DNA from: Ichthyophis bannanicus
Taxonomy: Eukaryota; Chordata; Amphibia; Gymnophiona; Ichthyophiidae
Assembly: GCA_033557465.1 (NCBI GenBank)
Contig: CM066033.1
Span: 591,820,438-591,884,437 of the forward strand
Length of the DNA stretch: 64,000 nt
Direction of reading: 5' to 3'
Shown here: positions 11,574 to 22,240 of the stretch, piece after piece
Layout of the letters: the number at the start of each line of letters is the position of its first letter
Numbering within the stretch: position 1 is the stretch's first letter
Notes under the pieces: model-generated
The model's database searches: none
What the model saw: only the letters and a program-made list of their open reading frames with translations
Told to the model about the DNA's origin: nothing
Made by a program: the position numbers and the translations under genes

Positions 11574-12609
11574 TGCTAGCTCCCTTACTTCTACCTAGGG
11601 AAATTGAGGAGGTGGTCTTGGCCTCCAGGAGGCAGTCCACCAGAAAGTCCTATGCCCTCAAGTGGCGTAGGTCTCAATATGGTGTGCTAAGGGCAATGAA
11701 GATCCTTTCTCCTGCCTTGTGCCAGTAGTACTACAATACCTACTTCACCTGTCAGACCTAGGCCTTAAGTCCAACTCTGTTCAGGTCCACCTCAGTGCTC
11801 TATCAGCACACCACTCACCGGTGGAGGGTCAGTCTCTGTCGGTTCACCCCTTGGTGTCCCGCTTCCTCAGAGGCCTGCTTTTGCTCAAGCCTCTGGTTCG
11901 TTCACCAGCCACTGAGTGGGATTTGAACGTGGTCTTGCAGCAACTTACTCGCCCACCATTTGAGCCGATGGCTACTTACCATTTACGCTTCCTTTCTTGG
12001 AAGGAGCTCTTCCTGGTAGCTCTTACCTCGGCCAGACGTGTGAGTGAACTACAAGCTCTGGTTTCTGATAGACCGTACACACGGTTCTATAGGAACAGGG
12101 TGGTCCTACGGACCCATCCGAAGTTCCTTCCAAAAGTTGTCTCCTCCTTCCACCTCAACCAGGAGGTGGTTCTTCCGACATTCTTTCCCAGGCCGCATAC
12201 CAGCTGGGCTGAAACAGTCTTGCATACCCTGGACTGTAAGAGGTCATTGTCCTTTTACATAGAACGTACGCGGGGGCACCGAAGGGCTACTCAGCTCTTC
12301 GTCTCCTTTGACCCTAATAAACTGGGGTTGCCTGTCTCCAAGCGTATCTTGTCCACTTGGGTAGCAGATTGTATCGCCTGGGCGTACAAGGCAGCTGGCC
12401 TCTCCTTGCAGGGTTGAGTCACGGCCCACCGTGTCAGGGCGAAAGCCGCATCATTAGCTCATCTCCGCTCTGTTCCGTTGGCAGACATCTGCTGGGCCGC
12501 TACTTGGTCTTCAAGCCAGACTTTTGCAGCCCACTATTGCCTCGAGAGAAAGTCCCAAAGGGACAGTGCTTTCGGACAGGCGGTACTCCGTAATCTCTTT
12601 GAGGTTTAG
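11500..12609 (+). pseudogene. DIRS-A tyrosine recombinase
   Basis: This is the integrase-replacing phage-type tyrosine recombinase. The SAM-like N-terminal half reads RQSTRKSYALKWRR, then after a frameshift near 11715 VVLQYLLHLSDLGLKSNSVQVH. The catalytic half has LTSARRVSELQAL (first Arg, about 12030), AHRVRAKAASLAHLR (H-x-x-R, about 12426) and AAHYCLERKS (nucleophile Tyr, about 12530). It ends with RNLFEV and TAG at 12607-12609. An in-frame TGA at 12415-12417 replaces a CGG present in DIRS-C, consistent with CpG decay plus one more change. The upstream limit is approximate because the frame overlaps the RNase H ORF. Confidence 0.87.
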
Positions 12610-12750
12610 GCAACTCCTACCCTCCGGCCCTTGTGTTGGGCTACTGTACGGGGACGTTCTCAGAGGATATTCTTTTCACGGATGCTGAGGCTCTGTAGAG
12701 GGAGACATTTTTTCAGCTTTGGGTTCCCGGTAGCCTAGAGCTGGAGAGTC

Positions 12751-12848
12751 CCATATGTTAGGACTGACTTCCTGCTTGGTCCTGGAGAAAGAGTAGTTAC
12801 TCACCTGTAACAGGTGTTCTTCAGGAGCAGCAGGAATCAGTCCTCATG
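12751..12848 (+). repeat. DIRS-A internal complementary region
   Basis: The segment holds the reverse complement of the left end (GGACTGACTTCCTGCTTGGTCCTGGAGAA) fused directly to the reverse complement of the right end (AGAGTAGTTACTCACCTGTAACAGGTG...CAGGAATCAGTCCTCA). This is the template for joining the termini in a circle in the DIRS replication model, and it defines the element ends exactly. Confidence 0.9.
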
Positions 12849-12899
12849 ACCCTCCCTCCTCCCCTGGATTTGCTGTCATGTCTTTTAGCTATGTCATCA

Positions 12900-13085
12900 G
12901 ACTGAGCAAGATGGCACCCTTGGGTGGGAAGGGGACCACGCAGGCGCGCTGCATTCCCAAAGGCTTTCTTTAAAAGCTGGGGAAATGCTCCGCACGTGGG
13001 CTCCATCGGCGCTGACGTCACCCATATGTGAGGACTAATTCCTGCTGCTCCTGGAGAACACCTGTTACAGGTGAGTAACTACTCT
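12900..13085 (+). repeat. DIRS-A right inverted terminal repeat
   Basis: Starts GACTGAGCAAGATGGCACCC and ends GGTGAGTAACTACTCT. It is the reverse complement of 4393-4545 plus a right-end-specific extension of about 45 bases containing the short dyad CACCTGTTACAGGTG. Confidence 0.9.
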
Positions 13086-13360
13086 ATCTGGTTATTCAGT
13101 GCCTGGCGTTGAATATTTGGACAGGGCAGTCAGTGTCGGCATTATCCAGTTAGTGGCATATTCAGTGCTAATATCTGGATAGCTGCCAAATAATTACTGT
13201 ATCTGGATAGTGGTGCCAATATCACTGCTATTTGGTAATTTGCCATCCCCCCTCTGCTCAGCTTATAGACTGCCCTGGTACTATCCAGATAGTGCTGAGG
13301 CGGTCTATAAGACTGGATCTGGATAAGTGCTGCTGAATATCAGCCCCTCAATCTACAAAT
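13086..13360. repeat. MITE-like palindromic repeat flanking DIRS-A
   Basis: The sequence is built of many copies of TATCCAGAT/ATCTGGATA in both orientations (for example TATCTGGATAGCTGCC, CTATCCAGATAGTGCTGAGG and GACTGGATCTGGATAAG). It looks like a non-autonomous DNA-transposon relic with internal dyads. Similar vocabulary (GGTTAGCC, ATATTCAGC, CTGCTGAATAT) recurs at 26990-27125 and 33045-33120. The family is not assigned. Confidence 0.45.
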
Positions 13361-14720
13361 GACTAGGAAAAGAAAAGGAGATACCTCCAAAACAAACATT
13401 GTTTCTCTTCCAATTAATTCAGAAATAGATGTCGAGTGCAACCTACATTAATAAAGAAAAAACAATAAAACTATTCATAAATGATCAGTAGGAGTAGATG
13501 TGTTCCATATCCAGTTCACAAATATGCAAACAAACATTAATATTTCCAAATCTTTAAAAAGCATTGCTGTAGCACTTTGCATGACAAATGAAAGCGGTAT
13601 CAAGAATTTAAAAAAAAAAAAAAATCCAGACATTGGTCTAAGGTTTTTGCATTCACATGCTTCAGGGCATGATTTTCACACACAGATTTCTAATGGCCAT
13701 CTCAATTTCATTGCTTTCTTTCTAAAGAGTTGTTTGATGAAGTAATAAACAGAAATTTAGATTTTGATGAGTTAATAACAAATTTTTCATTTTTATTTTT
13801 CTGGGCCAAACAGTTGTCAAAAGCTAATGGCTTCCTTCCCTTTGCATATATTTGTTTGCAGGATATCAGGAGGTCAATATTTGGTTTCAGTAAACAATAT
13901 GCTTGAATTTGGTACTTGGGGAAACAAAGGGATATACAGAATCATTTTGAGCCGCGAATAGCCAGGATGGACGTCCTGTTGGAACATCCATCCCCGCTAT
14001 TCGGGCCCTCTTCTGACCCCAACGGGCAGGTTAGATGGAGGCGGGAGTGGGGGTGGTGTTAGTGGGGGACAGTTGGTGGTCAGCGGCCCAAGACATAGAG
14101 AGCTGATTCCAGTGTCAGTCCTGTACGTCCGGGGCCAGAGGCCTGAACCGGGAACTTATTCCACCTCTGAGGTGGAATATGTTTCCCTAGTCGGGTGGAT
14201 CGGGCAGGCCCAGGGTTCCAAAATGGTGGGAGGGGGCAGAGGAAATTCCCCGCAGCCCAACCCTGGCCTTGGGAGGCCAGATCGGGGGTCGGGCTTTGGG
14301 GAATGAAGCATTTATTCCGGCAGCCAGGGATCGTGCTCTTGAATGGAGCTGCGGTGCCATAGCTTCATTCAAGAGCCCTGACTGAGTTATCCAGGCAAGT
14401 CCTGTATGTGGAAGCCAACCATATATCAGGATCCTGGCCTGAGTTTGGACCTCTTGGTGAGTGTCAGCAAGCTCTCTACCTGTCTTATTGCTGTGTTCCT
14501 TTAGTGTTCTGTACTCTTCTCTGGGCTCCAGGTTTGTACAGCTAAGGCTTGCTAGACGTGCCCCGCGGGATCAGAATCCCAGCTAACTCTGTGCATCCAG
14601 TTCCGACCGGGCACACAGAGGGCCGGGACATCCAAGACTGAATCGGGCCCAGAATGTTTTGCTACAAAAAGGGAAAATGAATAAGTTTATGTAGAAAATC
14701 ATGTTTTCTGTTTTGAGTAC
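13361..14720. other. Unassigned region
   Basis: 13361-13930 is AT-rich with a run of 16 A at about 13608-13624. 13930-14650 is GC-rich. No frame here has a recognisable domain, and I see no RNA gene or terminal repeat. Confidence 0.4.
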
Positions 14721-14785
14721 CATACTTGTGGTATTATACACCTTGTAGTGCTATACAAATGATTATTAGTAGTATATACCCAGTG
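14721..14785 (+). repeat. L2-type LINE 3' tail remnant
   Basis: CACCTTGTAGTGCTATACAAATGATTATTAGTAGTAT closely matches the tail of the L2 copy at 1150-1194. It is a very short 3'-end-only insertion. Confidence 0.6.
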
Positions 14786-14862
14786 AGGATATAGGAAATT
14801 CCAGCATTAGGGCAGTATTTTTAGGATTCTAGCAGCATTCACCACCCGAGGATACCTCCGTT

Positions 14863-15835
14863 TTGGTGTTTATCCGGGACATGACTCGGGACCTCAACCT
14901 GGTCACTCAGGCCGAGGAGGATCTTCGTGCTGAAGAACTCGATATTCTTCAGTACAAGGCCACACCCAGGGAATCCCTCACTGCACCTGTGCCGCCGATT
15001 CTATCTCTGCTACTGCTCCGTATGTGGGAGGCCCCAGCCTCGGTTCCCATTGTGAGCAAGCGCCTTGACACAATGTACAAGGTGCTGCGTGGGCCAGGCT
15101 TCCAAAAAAAACCAGCTCCCACACACATTGATGGTGGTGGAGTCAGCCATGCGGAAGTAGAAGGGCCCGAAATTCCATTCCTCGGTGCCACCTGGCCGGG
15201 AGTCGAGAGCCCTTGATACCCTGGGCCGCAAGGCCTGTCAAGGTTCCATGCTTTCCTGTCGCATCCAGGCTTACCAATTGTATATTGGTATGTTCCTATG
15301 CGACTTGGCGAAGGAACTTGGTTGTTTTTCTGCGGGCCTCGAAGGGGAGCCCCTAGACTGGTTCTGCACCCTGCTGAAATCGGTGGACAACTGTTCCAAA
15401 TACATATCTCGAACCTCCTATGATGGCTTTGAGACATCAGCCCGGGTGGCGGCTGCGGACATTGGGGCTTGCCGCCAGGCATGGCTCCAATCCTCAGATT
15501 TGGAGCAATGGGTGCAGGAGAATCTCCTGGATGTGCCCTGTCTCGGAGAACAGCTGTTTGGGAAGCCTATGGAGGAGAAGGCTGCGTAGATCGAGACAGA
15601 GTTCGTTACCAGGACCCGTCTCTCCCACAAGACCTCGACGCTGCCTCAGAAGAAGCAGCCAGTCAGGAAGCCCTTCTTTCCCAGGAAAGGCCTTCAGTAT
15701 CGCGGTTATCCACCATACCTGGCTACCCCCACGCCAGCTACCCCGGCTCAGGGAAAGTCTGGACAGTGGCACCGCAAGCCAAAGGGCCCGAAGACCCAAA
15801 CACCGACTCCCCCACAACCCACTCAGGGGTTTTGA
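14863..15835 (+). pseudogene. DIRS-B gag (3' half)
   Basis: The capsid-like core is recognisable: EEDLRAEELDILQYK, VPPILSLLLLRMWEAP, then after a frameshift YQLYIGMFLCDLAKELG, CLGEQLFGKPMEEKAA. An in-frame TAG follows at about 15587, then a basic Lys/Pro-rich tail. The frame ends at TGA 15833-15835 after PTQGF, the same place as copy A. The N-terminal zinc motif is absent because of the truncation. It is not translatable as one protein. Confidence 0.8.
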
Positions 15836-17640
15836 TGCCAGTGGCATGGCCCCTTGCCCTTCGGCGATGTAGCAGCCAGTGGGGGGGGGGGATGTCTGTC
15901 CTCTTTCGTCCCATCATGGGCGTTTATCACCTCGGACACTTAGGTCCTCCAGGTTGTCCGGGAGGGCTATTGCCTCCATTTTGACAGGCTTCCTCCACTC
16001 TTCTCCCCAGCGGAGCCTCCTCGACTCCCCGCACACCAGCTTCTGCTGCAATGGGAATTACACTCCCTCCTTGCCCAATGGGCAGTCGAGAAGGTCCCTC
16101 CTCACCTTTGAGGTCGGGGCTTTTATTCCTGGTACTTCCTCGTCCCGAAGAAGACGGGGGGTCTGCGGCCCATCCTCGACCTCTGCAGGCTAAACAAGTT
16201 CCTGGTGAGGGAGAAGTTCAAGATGTTATCTCTTGGCATGCTGCTGCCCTTCCTCCGGCAGGGCGACTGGCTATGCTCCTTGGATCTGAAAGACGCTTAC
16301 GCCCATATCTTGATCCACCCCAACACAGGCAGTACACTTGTGTTTCAGGGTGCAGGGACAGCATTTCCAGTACAGAGTGTTCCCCTTCAGCCTGGCGTCC
16401 GCCCCATGGGTCTTCACAAAGTGCCTCGTTGAGGCTGCTGCTCACCTTCAGCACCGAGGCATGCCAGTGTTTCCCTACCTCGACGACTGGCTCATTACGG
16501 GCGCCTCCGTTGAGGAGGCCCAGCAAGCGATATCGCGCACTGTTCTCCTCTTGGAGAGCTTGGGGTTCTTGGTCAACTACCCAAAGTCTCACCTTGAGCC
16601 AATGCAGGCTCTCGAGTTCATCGGGGCGTTCCTCAATACTCGGCAGGCCATGGCCTTCTTGCCGGTGGATTGCTCCACCCGCCTTTGAGCTCTGGCGGCC
16701 CACGTCCAAAGTGCCCATCAGGTCACCGCTCGGTCCATGTTATGTCTCCTGGGCCACATGGCCTCGACTTTGCATGTGGTCCCCTACTCTCGCCTACACA
16801 TGCGAACGGCTCAGTGGTGTCTCATTTCCCAATGGAGCCAGTCCCTCGGACACCTCAGGGACCCCATCAGGGTTCTCCCCGACCTCCACTTGTCCCTGAA
16901 CTGGTGGCAGAACCCCCGAAACCTCCTGCGGGGATCGCCCTTTCAGACCCCACAGCACAACATGGTGCTGACTACAGACGCTTCCCTGTTAGGGTGGGGA
17001 ACCCATTGCAGGTCTCTCTGCATGCAGGGGCAATGGTCACCCACAGAGGCTCAGCAGCAGATAAACCTGCTCAGCTCCGGGCCATCCAGTGGGCCCTGAG
17101 GGCCTTCGACAATCTCCTCAGCGGGACATCGGTTCTAGTACAGACCGACAACCGTGTAGCAATGTTCTACATCAACAAAGAGGGGGGCACGGGGTCGCAC
17201 TCCCTCTGCAGGGAAGTGGTCCTCATCTGCTCTTTCGCCGCCCGAAGGAAGATGTCCCTCAGGGTGGTGTACCTCCTGGGTCAGGAGAATGGTCTGGCGG
17301 ACAGACTCAGCAGAATCCTTAGCCCCCATGAGTGGCGGCTGGATCCCAGAGTCGCAAGTTGACTGTTTCTCCACTGGAGCACTCCAACGATAGACCTCTT
17401 CGCCAGCCCTCAGAACACGCAGCTGCCTCGCTTTTGCGGCCCGGTACCGCACCCTGACAGGGAGGGCCCTGATGTATTTTTCCTGGACTGCTCTTCCAGT
17501 CTCCTATATGTATTCCCTCCTTTTCCCCTCATTGCGAGGACTCTATTCAAGGCTAAACCGGACGGGGCATCGTTAATCCTCGTAGCCCCCTCATGGCCTC
17601 GGCAACCTTGGTTCCCACTCCTGCTTCGGCTGTCGACGGA
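15836..17640 (+). pseudogene. DIRS-B RT / RNase H / methyltransferase-like ORF
   Basis: RT fragments are GDWLCSLDLKDAYAHILIHP (about 16263-16320), FPFSLASAPWVFTKCL and the catalytic FPYLDDWLITG (about 16470-16500). RNase H fragments are LTTDASLLGWGTHC (about 16970), QTDNRVAMFYINKEGGTGS (about 17140) and LLGQENGLADRLSRILS (about 17275). The methyltransferase-like part is visible as TIDLFASPQNTQ and LLYVFPPFPLIAR (about 17380-17540). There are at least five frame breaks, including near 16330 and 17075. The run of 11 G at about 15887 is a slip-prone addition. Confidence 0.82.
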
Positions 17641-18715
17641 ACTTCCATTTCCCCTGGGCTCGGCCAGGGACCTGCTCACACAGGAAGAGGGTCGGGTTCT
17701 CCACCCGAACCTAACTTCCCTATCCCTCACAGCCTGGTGGCTGAACGGGTCTCTCTAGCCCCTCTGGCCCTTCCTGAGGAGGTTGAGGAAATCCTCCTTG
17801 CCTTGAGGAAGGACTCCACTAGGTGGTGCATGGAACGCCAGATCGACCCCTTCTCGTGCCTGGTTTGGTGGGTTCTCCAGTACCTCCTCCACCTCTCGAG
17901 GGATGGACTGAAGTCGAACTCTGTTAGAGTTCATTTGAGCGCCATATCGGCTAATCATTTCCCTATCGAGGGGAAACCTCTCTCGGGGCAGCCGTTAGTC
18001 TCCCGCTTCATGCAGGGCCTTCTGCTTTCCAAGCCGCCCATCCGTCCCCCTCCAGTGGAATGGGACTTGAACATGATGCTCATGCAGCTCACCCGTCCAC
18101 CCTTTGAGCCGATGGTGACGTGTTCACTCTGGCATTTGTCGCCGAGTCAGTGAGCGTCAGGCGCTCATGGCTGGTGCCCCTTACACCAGGTTTTATTGGG
18201 ACAGGGTGGTCCTCCAGACCCACCCTAAATTCTTACCTAAGGTTGTGTCGGCTTTTCATCTCAATAAGGAGATAGTGCTCCCAACCCTCTTCCCGAAACC
18301 CCACGTTAACCAGGTGTCAGTGGCTCTCCACATCCTCGACTGCAAGCAGGCCCTTGCTTTCTATGTGCAGCGTACCCAGACTCACCGCAAGTCTGATAGG
18401 CTTTTCGTGACCTACAATCCCAATTGAGAGGGGCAAGCAGTCTCCAAGCGCACCCTCTCAGTTTGGGTGGCGGACTGCATCGCCTTTGCACAAGCGAAGG
18501 CAGGCGTCCCTCTGGATTGTCGAGTCACCGCTCACGGGGTCTGAGCCAAGGCGGCCTCGGTGGCCTCGCTGCGCTCTGTGCCCCTGATAGACATCTGCAG
18601 AGTGGCAACCCTGGTCTTCCACCAGCACCTTCTCCACCCACTACTGCCTGGAGAGGGAGTCCTGCTGGGATAGCATCTTCGGTCAGGCTGTACTCCATAA
18701 CCTTTTTGGGGTATA
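17641..18715 (+). pseudogene. DIRS-B tyrosine recombinase
   Basis: The N-terminal half is LQYLLHLSRDGLKSNSVRVHLSA (about 17875). The first catalytic Arg block lies near 18140, where the sequence is damaged and the usual SARRVSEL text is lost to a deletion. The C-terminal part has PYTRFYWDRVVLQTHPKFLP, then TAHGV*AKAASVASLR, where the second catalytic Arg codon has become TGA (18542-18544). The Tyr block is frameshifted (TFSTHYCLERES-like) at about 18625-18660. The enzyme is clearly dead, and it is the most decayed of the four recombinase genes. Confidence 0.8.
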
Positions 18716-18865
18716 AGCACCTCCTGCCCTCCGACCCTTCTTCATGGCTACCAAGGGCTTCGCCCCGAGGACTAGGGCCCCTTCGGGCTTCGGCTTCTGC
18801 TTACAGCCTCGCAGAGGCATTTTTCTTTTGGTTACAGGTTTGGTAGCCTGTAGCTAGGGAGTCCC

Positions 18866-18962
18866 ATAAGTGAGGACTGACTTCCTGCTTGTTCCTGGAG
18901 AAAGCATAGTTACTCACCTGTACCAGGTGTTCTCCAGGGACAGCAGGAATCAGTCCTCACTA
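18866..18962 (+). repeat. DIRS-B internal complementary region
   Basis: GAGGACTGACTTCCTGCTTGTTCCTGGAGAA joined to AGCATAGTTACTCACCTGTACCAGGTGTTCTCCAGGGACAGCAGGAATCAGTCCTCAC. The first part complements the expected left end and the second complements the right end at 19402-19465. Confidence 0.85.
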
Positions 18963-19096
18963 CCTTCCCCCCTCCCCTGATGAGTTGCTGAATTTTTGTC
19001 CTTCTCTTGCCATCTGCTTGGTAGGGCTCGAGCTAAGGGACCTGACTGAGCAAGATGGTACCCTTGGGCGTGAAGAGGACCACACATGCATGGTAG

Positions 19097-19345
19097 CACA
19101 TAAGGGTATCACCAACACCGAACTAATGACTTACCCCGCATGCTCATTGTACATACCACTGTATAAAGCTCATGCTGTAAATAGTACACTCCAATCAATC
19201 TGACTTACACTCATACACAGCCACTGTACAATATAAGAATACACGAGAACACAAATGCCAATACAAACTGATTGTTTGCTGTGTACACCGCCTTGATTGA
19301 AGGATAAGGTGGGATGTAAATACCCTTTAAATAAATAAATAAAGG
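19097..19345 (+). repeat. LINE 3' tail inserted in the DIRS-B right repeat
   Basis: The segment ends TGTGTACACCGCCTTGATTGAAGGATAAGGTGGGATGTAAATACCC(TTTAAATAAA)n. It interrupts the right inverted repeat between GACCACACATGCATGG and AAAGGCTTTCTTTG, which are nearly adjacent in DIRS-C. The tail belongs to the L2-like LINE/SINE group seen at 7800-7888 and 5650-5712. No coding part is retained. Confidence 0.7.
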
Positions 19346-19501
19346 CTTTCTTTGAAAGCTGGGGAATTGCTCCTCGTGGGCTCAGTCGGTGCCGACATCG
19401 CCCATAAGTGAGGACTGATTCCTGCTGTCCCTAGAGAACACCTGGTACAGGTGAGTAACTACGCTTTCTCGAGGAACAAGCAGGAAGTCAGTAACTATGC
19501 T

Positions 19502-20695
19502 TTTTTTCCATTCTTGAACTTTTTCTTCAGAAACAAATGACTTAAGAAAAGAAAACTCATCAAACAGTTAAGTACCATTTAGTACTGACTCTAGACCGGG
19601 TCTTGTAGACAAAACGTATTCTAAAGGCGACTCTAGTTCACACCACTCTGGTTGTTTTTGAAGAAGAATCCACCGTTTCCCAGTTTGCTGGAAGTGAATG
19701 GTCCACTGATCCAAGTAATCAATGCAGGTGGTGTAGAAAGATGGCACAGATTGCTTGAATGCATGTGCATGGTGTGGGACTGGAGTTCAACAGAGTGCAT
19801 GCATGTGTATATATTTCTTTGTCTCTGATGGAAATAGTCTCATATAAATAGAGTTTCCGTTTGAAAATTTCAGCTGGAGTGGAGAGGTCCGCTGGTACAA
19901 ATGTGGAGGAGTGTAGGAGAGGGACACGTGTTTTAAAATATGGGACATTTAGGTGTCCCGACCAAAGTAATATGATTCCAGGGACAAATCCTTAAAATAC
20001 AGGACTGTCCCATATAATACAGGATGGTTGGTCACTTTACCTTCCTTCACTCATCTCAAGCAGGAAGATAGCAGTAAAAGTAGTGACAACGTCAGCTGCG
20101 CTCAGCACAGGGCCACTTGTGCCAGTGTGCAGTGTGTACTTACAGACCCAAGTACTCAGCATGAGTTTCCAGTCCAACAGGAAGCTTACCCAGGAGGGGG
20201 CAAGGACCAGTGAATGTCAACTGGCTCACAGTCACCTGCTGACTGGTGGCTATCACTACTTGCTCATAGTAAAAATCCAGAGATAAGAAAAAATGGCCAT
20301 GCTTTCTGTGACTCCCATCTAATGATGATGTGACTCCATTTGAGGTCCCAGCCCCAATTTTGGGAACCACTGGTGTAGGTGGAGTCATGATTTACAGATA
20401 TATTTTATAAAGCACACATAAAGTATGTGCCAACTTTTGAGCAGGTGTAATGTCCGTGCCTTCAGTCTAGGCGTGATTTCTGCAGGATTTATGCTAGTAT
20501 CTAATGAAGACACATACTATAGGCGCATATGTGTCTTTTTTTTATAATAAGCTAAAAATAGGCATCTTCCTGCCCTGTTAATCTTGGAGCCCTGTTATAA
20601 ATTTAGCTCCAAAATATTGAAGCATCTGCAGAAGAAACAGAACTTAACTTGCTGTAAACTTCATTTGGATTGGAGTCCTGTTTCCATATTGGGTT
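19502..20695. other. Unassigned region between DIRS-B and LTR-like element 1
   Basis: It contains no recognisable frame, RNA gene or clear terminal repeat. The patch at about 20395-20560 (ATTTTATAAAGCACACATAAAG...) resembles text at 33185-33330 and 34560-34880, suggesting an old dispersed repeat. Bases 20692-20695 are the GGTT target duplication of the next element. Confidence 0.4.
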
Positions 20696-22240
20696 TGTCA
20701 GACGGCTGCCTGGGTGAGAATCTTCACAGTCTTGGCAAGTGCATATATCTATATGATTTGCAAGGGATTGTGGGCAATGCAGTTCATTCACACCAGACAC
20801 AGCTGCTCACAATAATTAGTTGTGCTTTTGGGTAAAGCCAATAAGATATTTATTTATGGGGTTATTTCTCCCAACACAGATATGCTTGGTAGCACATAAA
20901 TCAGGTTACTTGCTTTCAGTGTTAAACTTGAAAAAACCAAAACCAGGAAAACAACATTTGAACTTGTCAGGCAATCAAAGCAAAAGAAATAAGACCTGGT
21001 TGATAACAAACTGGTCTTTTCTGTAGGCTTAGCTAATATTTTCTTAGCATGTATCAAACAACAAACCAAAAGCTACAAAGAAAAAAAAACTGTTCTTTTC
21101 AGGTTAACTTCTTATATCTTCCCACATAGATTCAGAAGTGATTCTCTCCTAGCTCACAAGCAATTAGGCAAGGCTCAACCGCTAGCAGTCATCCAGCCGA
21201 AACCCCCCAGCTGGCCCGCTTTCCACTGCGTGGCCAAAAATCCTACACAGGAGCTCCTCTGAGTAGACCAAAGAACAAGCCTGTATTTCTTTGTGATGGT
21301 TGCTGCACTTTATAACAGAAAATCACCAAAGGAGTTTAGACAGAGAGCAGTCCATGTAAACAGATTCTTCATCTACTATCACCCCCTCTTCTTCAACAAG
21401 CATGGGTTCAATATCATGGTTTGGCACAGATGAATCTCCCAATGGAGCACTTTCAGGAGAATACTTGTTTCCCTGCTGTCTTTCAAGGTTATAGCTAGGG
21501 CATAGATCAGTGTTCATACCTGAGCTTCCATTGCTGTTAGAGTTCCTCTCTATATAGCCTGGCCAGTATGTAGTCCAGTTCTTATATCCAGCCTTCCAAT
21601 CCAGATCCCTGGACACTGGATCTCTCTTCACATACCTTCTGGCACGGGTCTTAGGGTCCCTTCCACGTGCAGCCGTCTCCCTCACAGGTACCGTCTGGAG
21701 ATTCCTAGCTCTGCAGCACCATTCCTCTGGCTTTCCCCAGTCCAATGGTGTATGCTGGCCCTTGGAATGCCTCCCAGTATACGTACTGCTCTGGACTCTT
21801 CTAGACCTCTCAAAGGCTTTTCTCCTCTTTCTTCCAAAGGGTTTCTTTCCCTCTCTGTCCGTCCAGTTTGGCTTCTGCTTCTGATGATCCTCCTGATGAT
21901 GAAGATGATCAAGCTCAAGCTGATTCTCTGTAGAATAAACTCTACCTTTATTCTGCTTAGATGAGTGCTCCTCCCTAACACAGCGCAGCGGTGCTGAATC
22001 AGGCCCTGCCCTTTGAGATGAGTGCTTAGGGATTACCTCATAGCCCTCCTGATTGAACACACGTTTCCCCACTTCAGCTCCTCTAATGGCTGTTGGAAAC
22101 CTGGTGCATTCTGGGACTGGTAGTCTTTTATGGGAAAATTCTGTTTTCTTATTTCTACCAGAACTGACAGGTTGCTTGTTCAGAGTCACTTCACCTTTTC
22201 TATAGCTCCTTCCTGAGCTATGATAAGCTTCCTTATCACA
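20696..22240 (-). mobile_element. LTR-like solo element, copy 1 (1545 bp, minus strand)
   Basis: The element begins TGTCAGACGGCTGCC and ends CTTCCTTATCACA on the plus strand, so it has TG...CA ends. It is flanked by GGTT at 20692-20695 and 22241-22244, a 4-bp target duplication. A paralogue of identical length lies at 41667-43211 with its own flanks. On the minus strand, a frame runs from the first base to a TGA at 21325-21323. A TATAAAG box lies a few bases later (about 21315-21309), and an AATAAA signal lies near 20850. The layout is what one expects of U3 (about 950 bp), R and U5 of a retroviral LTR. I infer a solo LTR of an endogenous retrovirus; no gag, pol or env remains. Confidence 0.75.
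21323..22240 (-). pseudogene. U3-overlapping reading frame in LTR copy 1 (unknown regulatory-type protein)
   Basis: The frame is open for about 305 codons from the first LTR base (TGT GAT AAG) with no ATG near its start. It must therefore have begun upstream in the lost internal region. Visible features are a Lys/Arg-rich cluster with GKKPFGRKRRKAF about one third to half way along, which is NLS-like, and a Trp/Tyr-rich patch (KNWTTYWPGY). The C-terminus is acidic and hydrophobic, with several Glu/Asp residues and a final LSKLLW. Copy 2 keeps the same frame despite many substitutions and an in-frame codon indel. I do not recognise the family by sequence. Position, size, basic cluster and acidic tail resemble the transactivators of foamy (spuma) retroviruses, which is inference. 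Confidence 0.6.

Larger units (their letters stand above)
4371..13085 (+). mobile_element. DIRS-A, complete but decayed DIRS retrotransposon with a nested LINE
   Basis: This is a tyrosine-recombinase retrotransposon of about 5.7 kb once the LINE at 4885-7888 is removed. The left end TTCTCCAGGACCAAGCAGG at 4371 and the right end ...GTGAGTAACTACTCT at 13085 match DIRS-C (27181-32939) at the same internal distances. The order is left inverted repeat, Gag with an N-terminal zinc motif, RT-RNase H-methyltransferase-like domain, tyrosine recombinase, internal complementary region, right inverted repeat. No target duplication is seen, as expected for recombinase-mediated integration. All reading frames carry stops or frameshifts, so the copy is dead. 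Confidence 0.92.
14840..19465 (+). mobile_element. DIRS-B, 5'-truncated DIRS retrotransposon
   Basis: It is a divergent sister of copies A and C and is more GC-rich. It begins inside Gag at PPEDTSVLVF, which aligns to the middle of Gag in C, so the left repeat and the first half of Gag are missing. Gag, RT, RNase H and recombinase follow in order, then the internal complementary region (about 18866-18960) and the right repeat (about 19045-19465), the latter split by a LINE tail at 19097-19345. The right end GTGAGTAACTACGCT is followed at once by a left-end-like sequence. Confidence 0.88.

Noticed and set aside
13606..13624. A-tract at 13608 as the poly(A) tail of a processed pseudogene
   Set aside because: No gene-like sequence precedes it and no target duplication flanks it.
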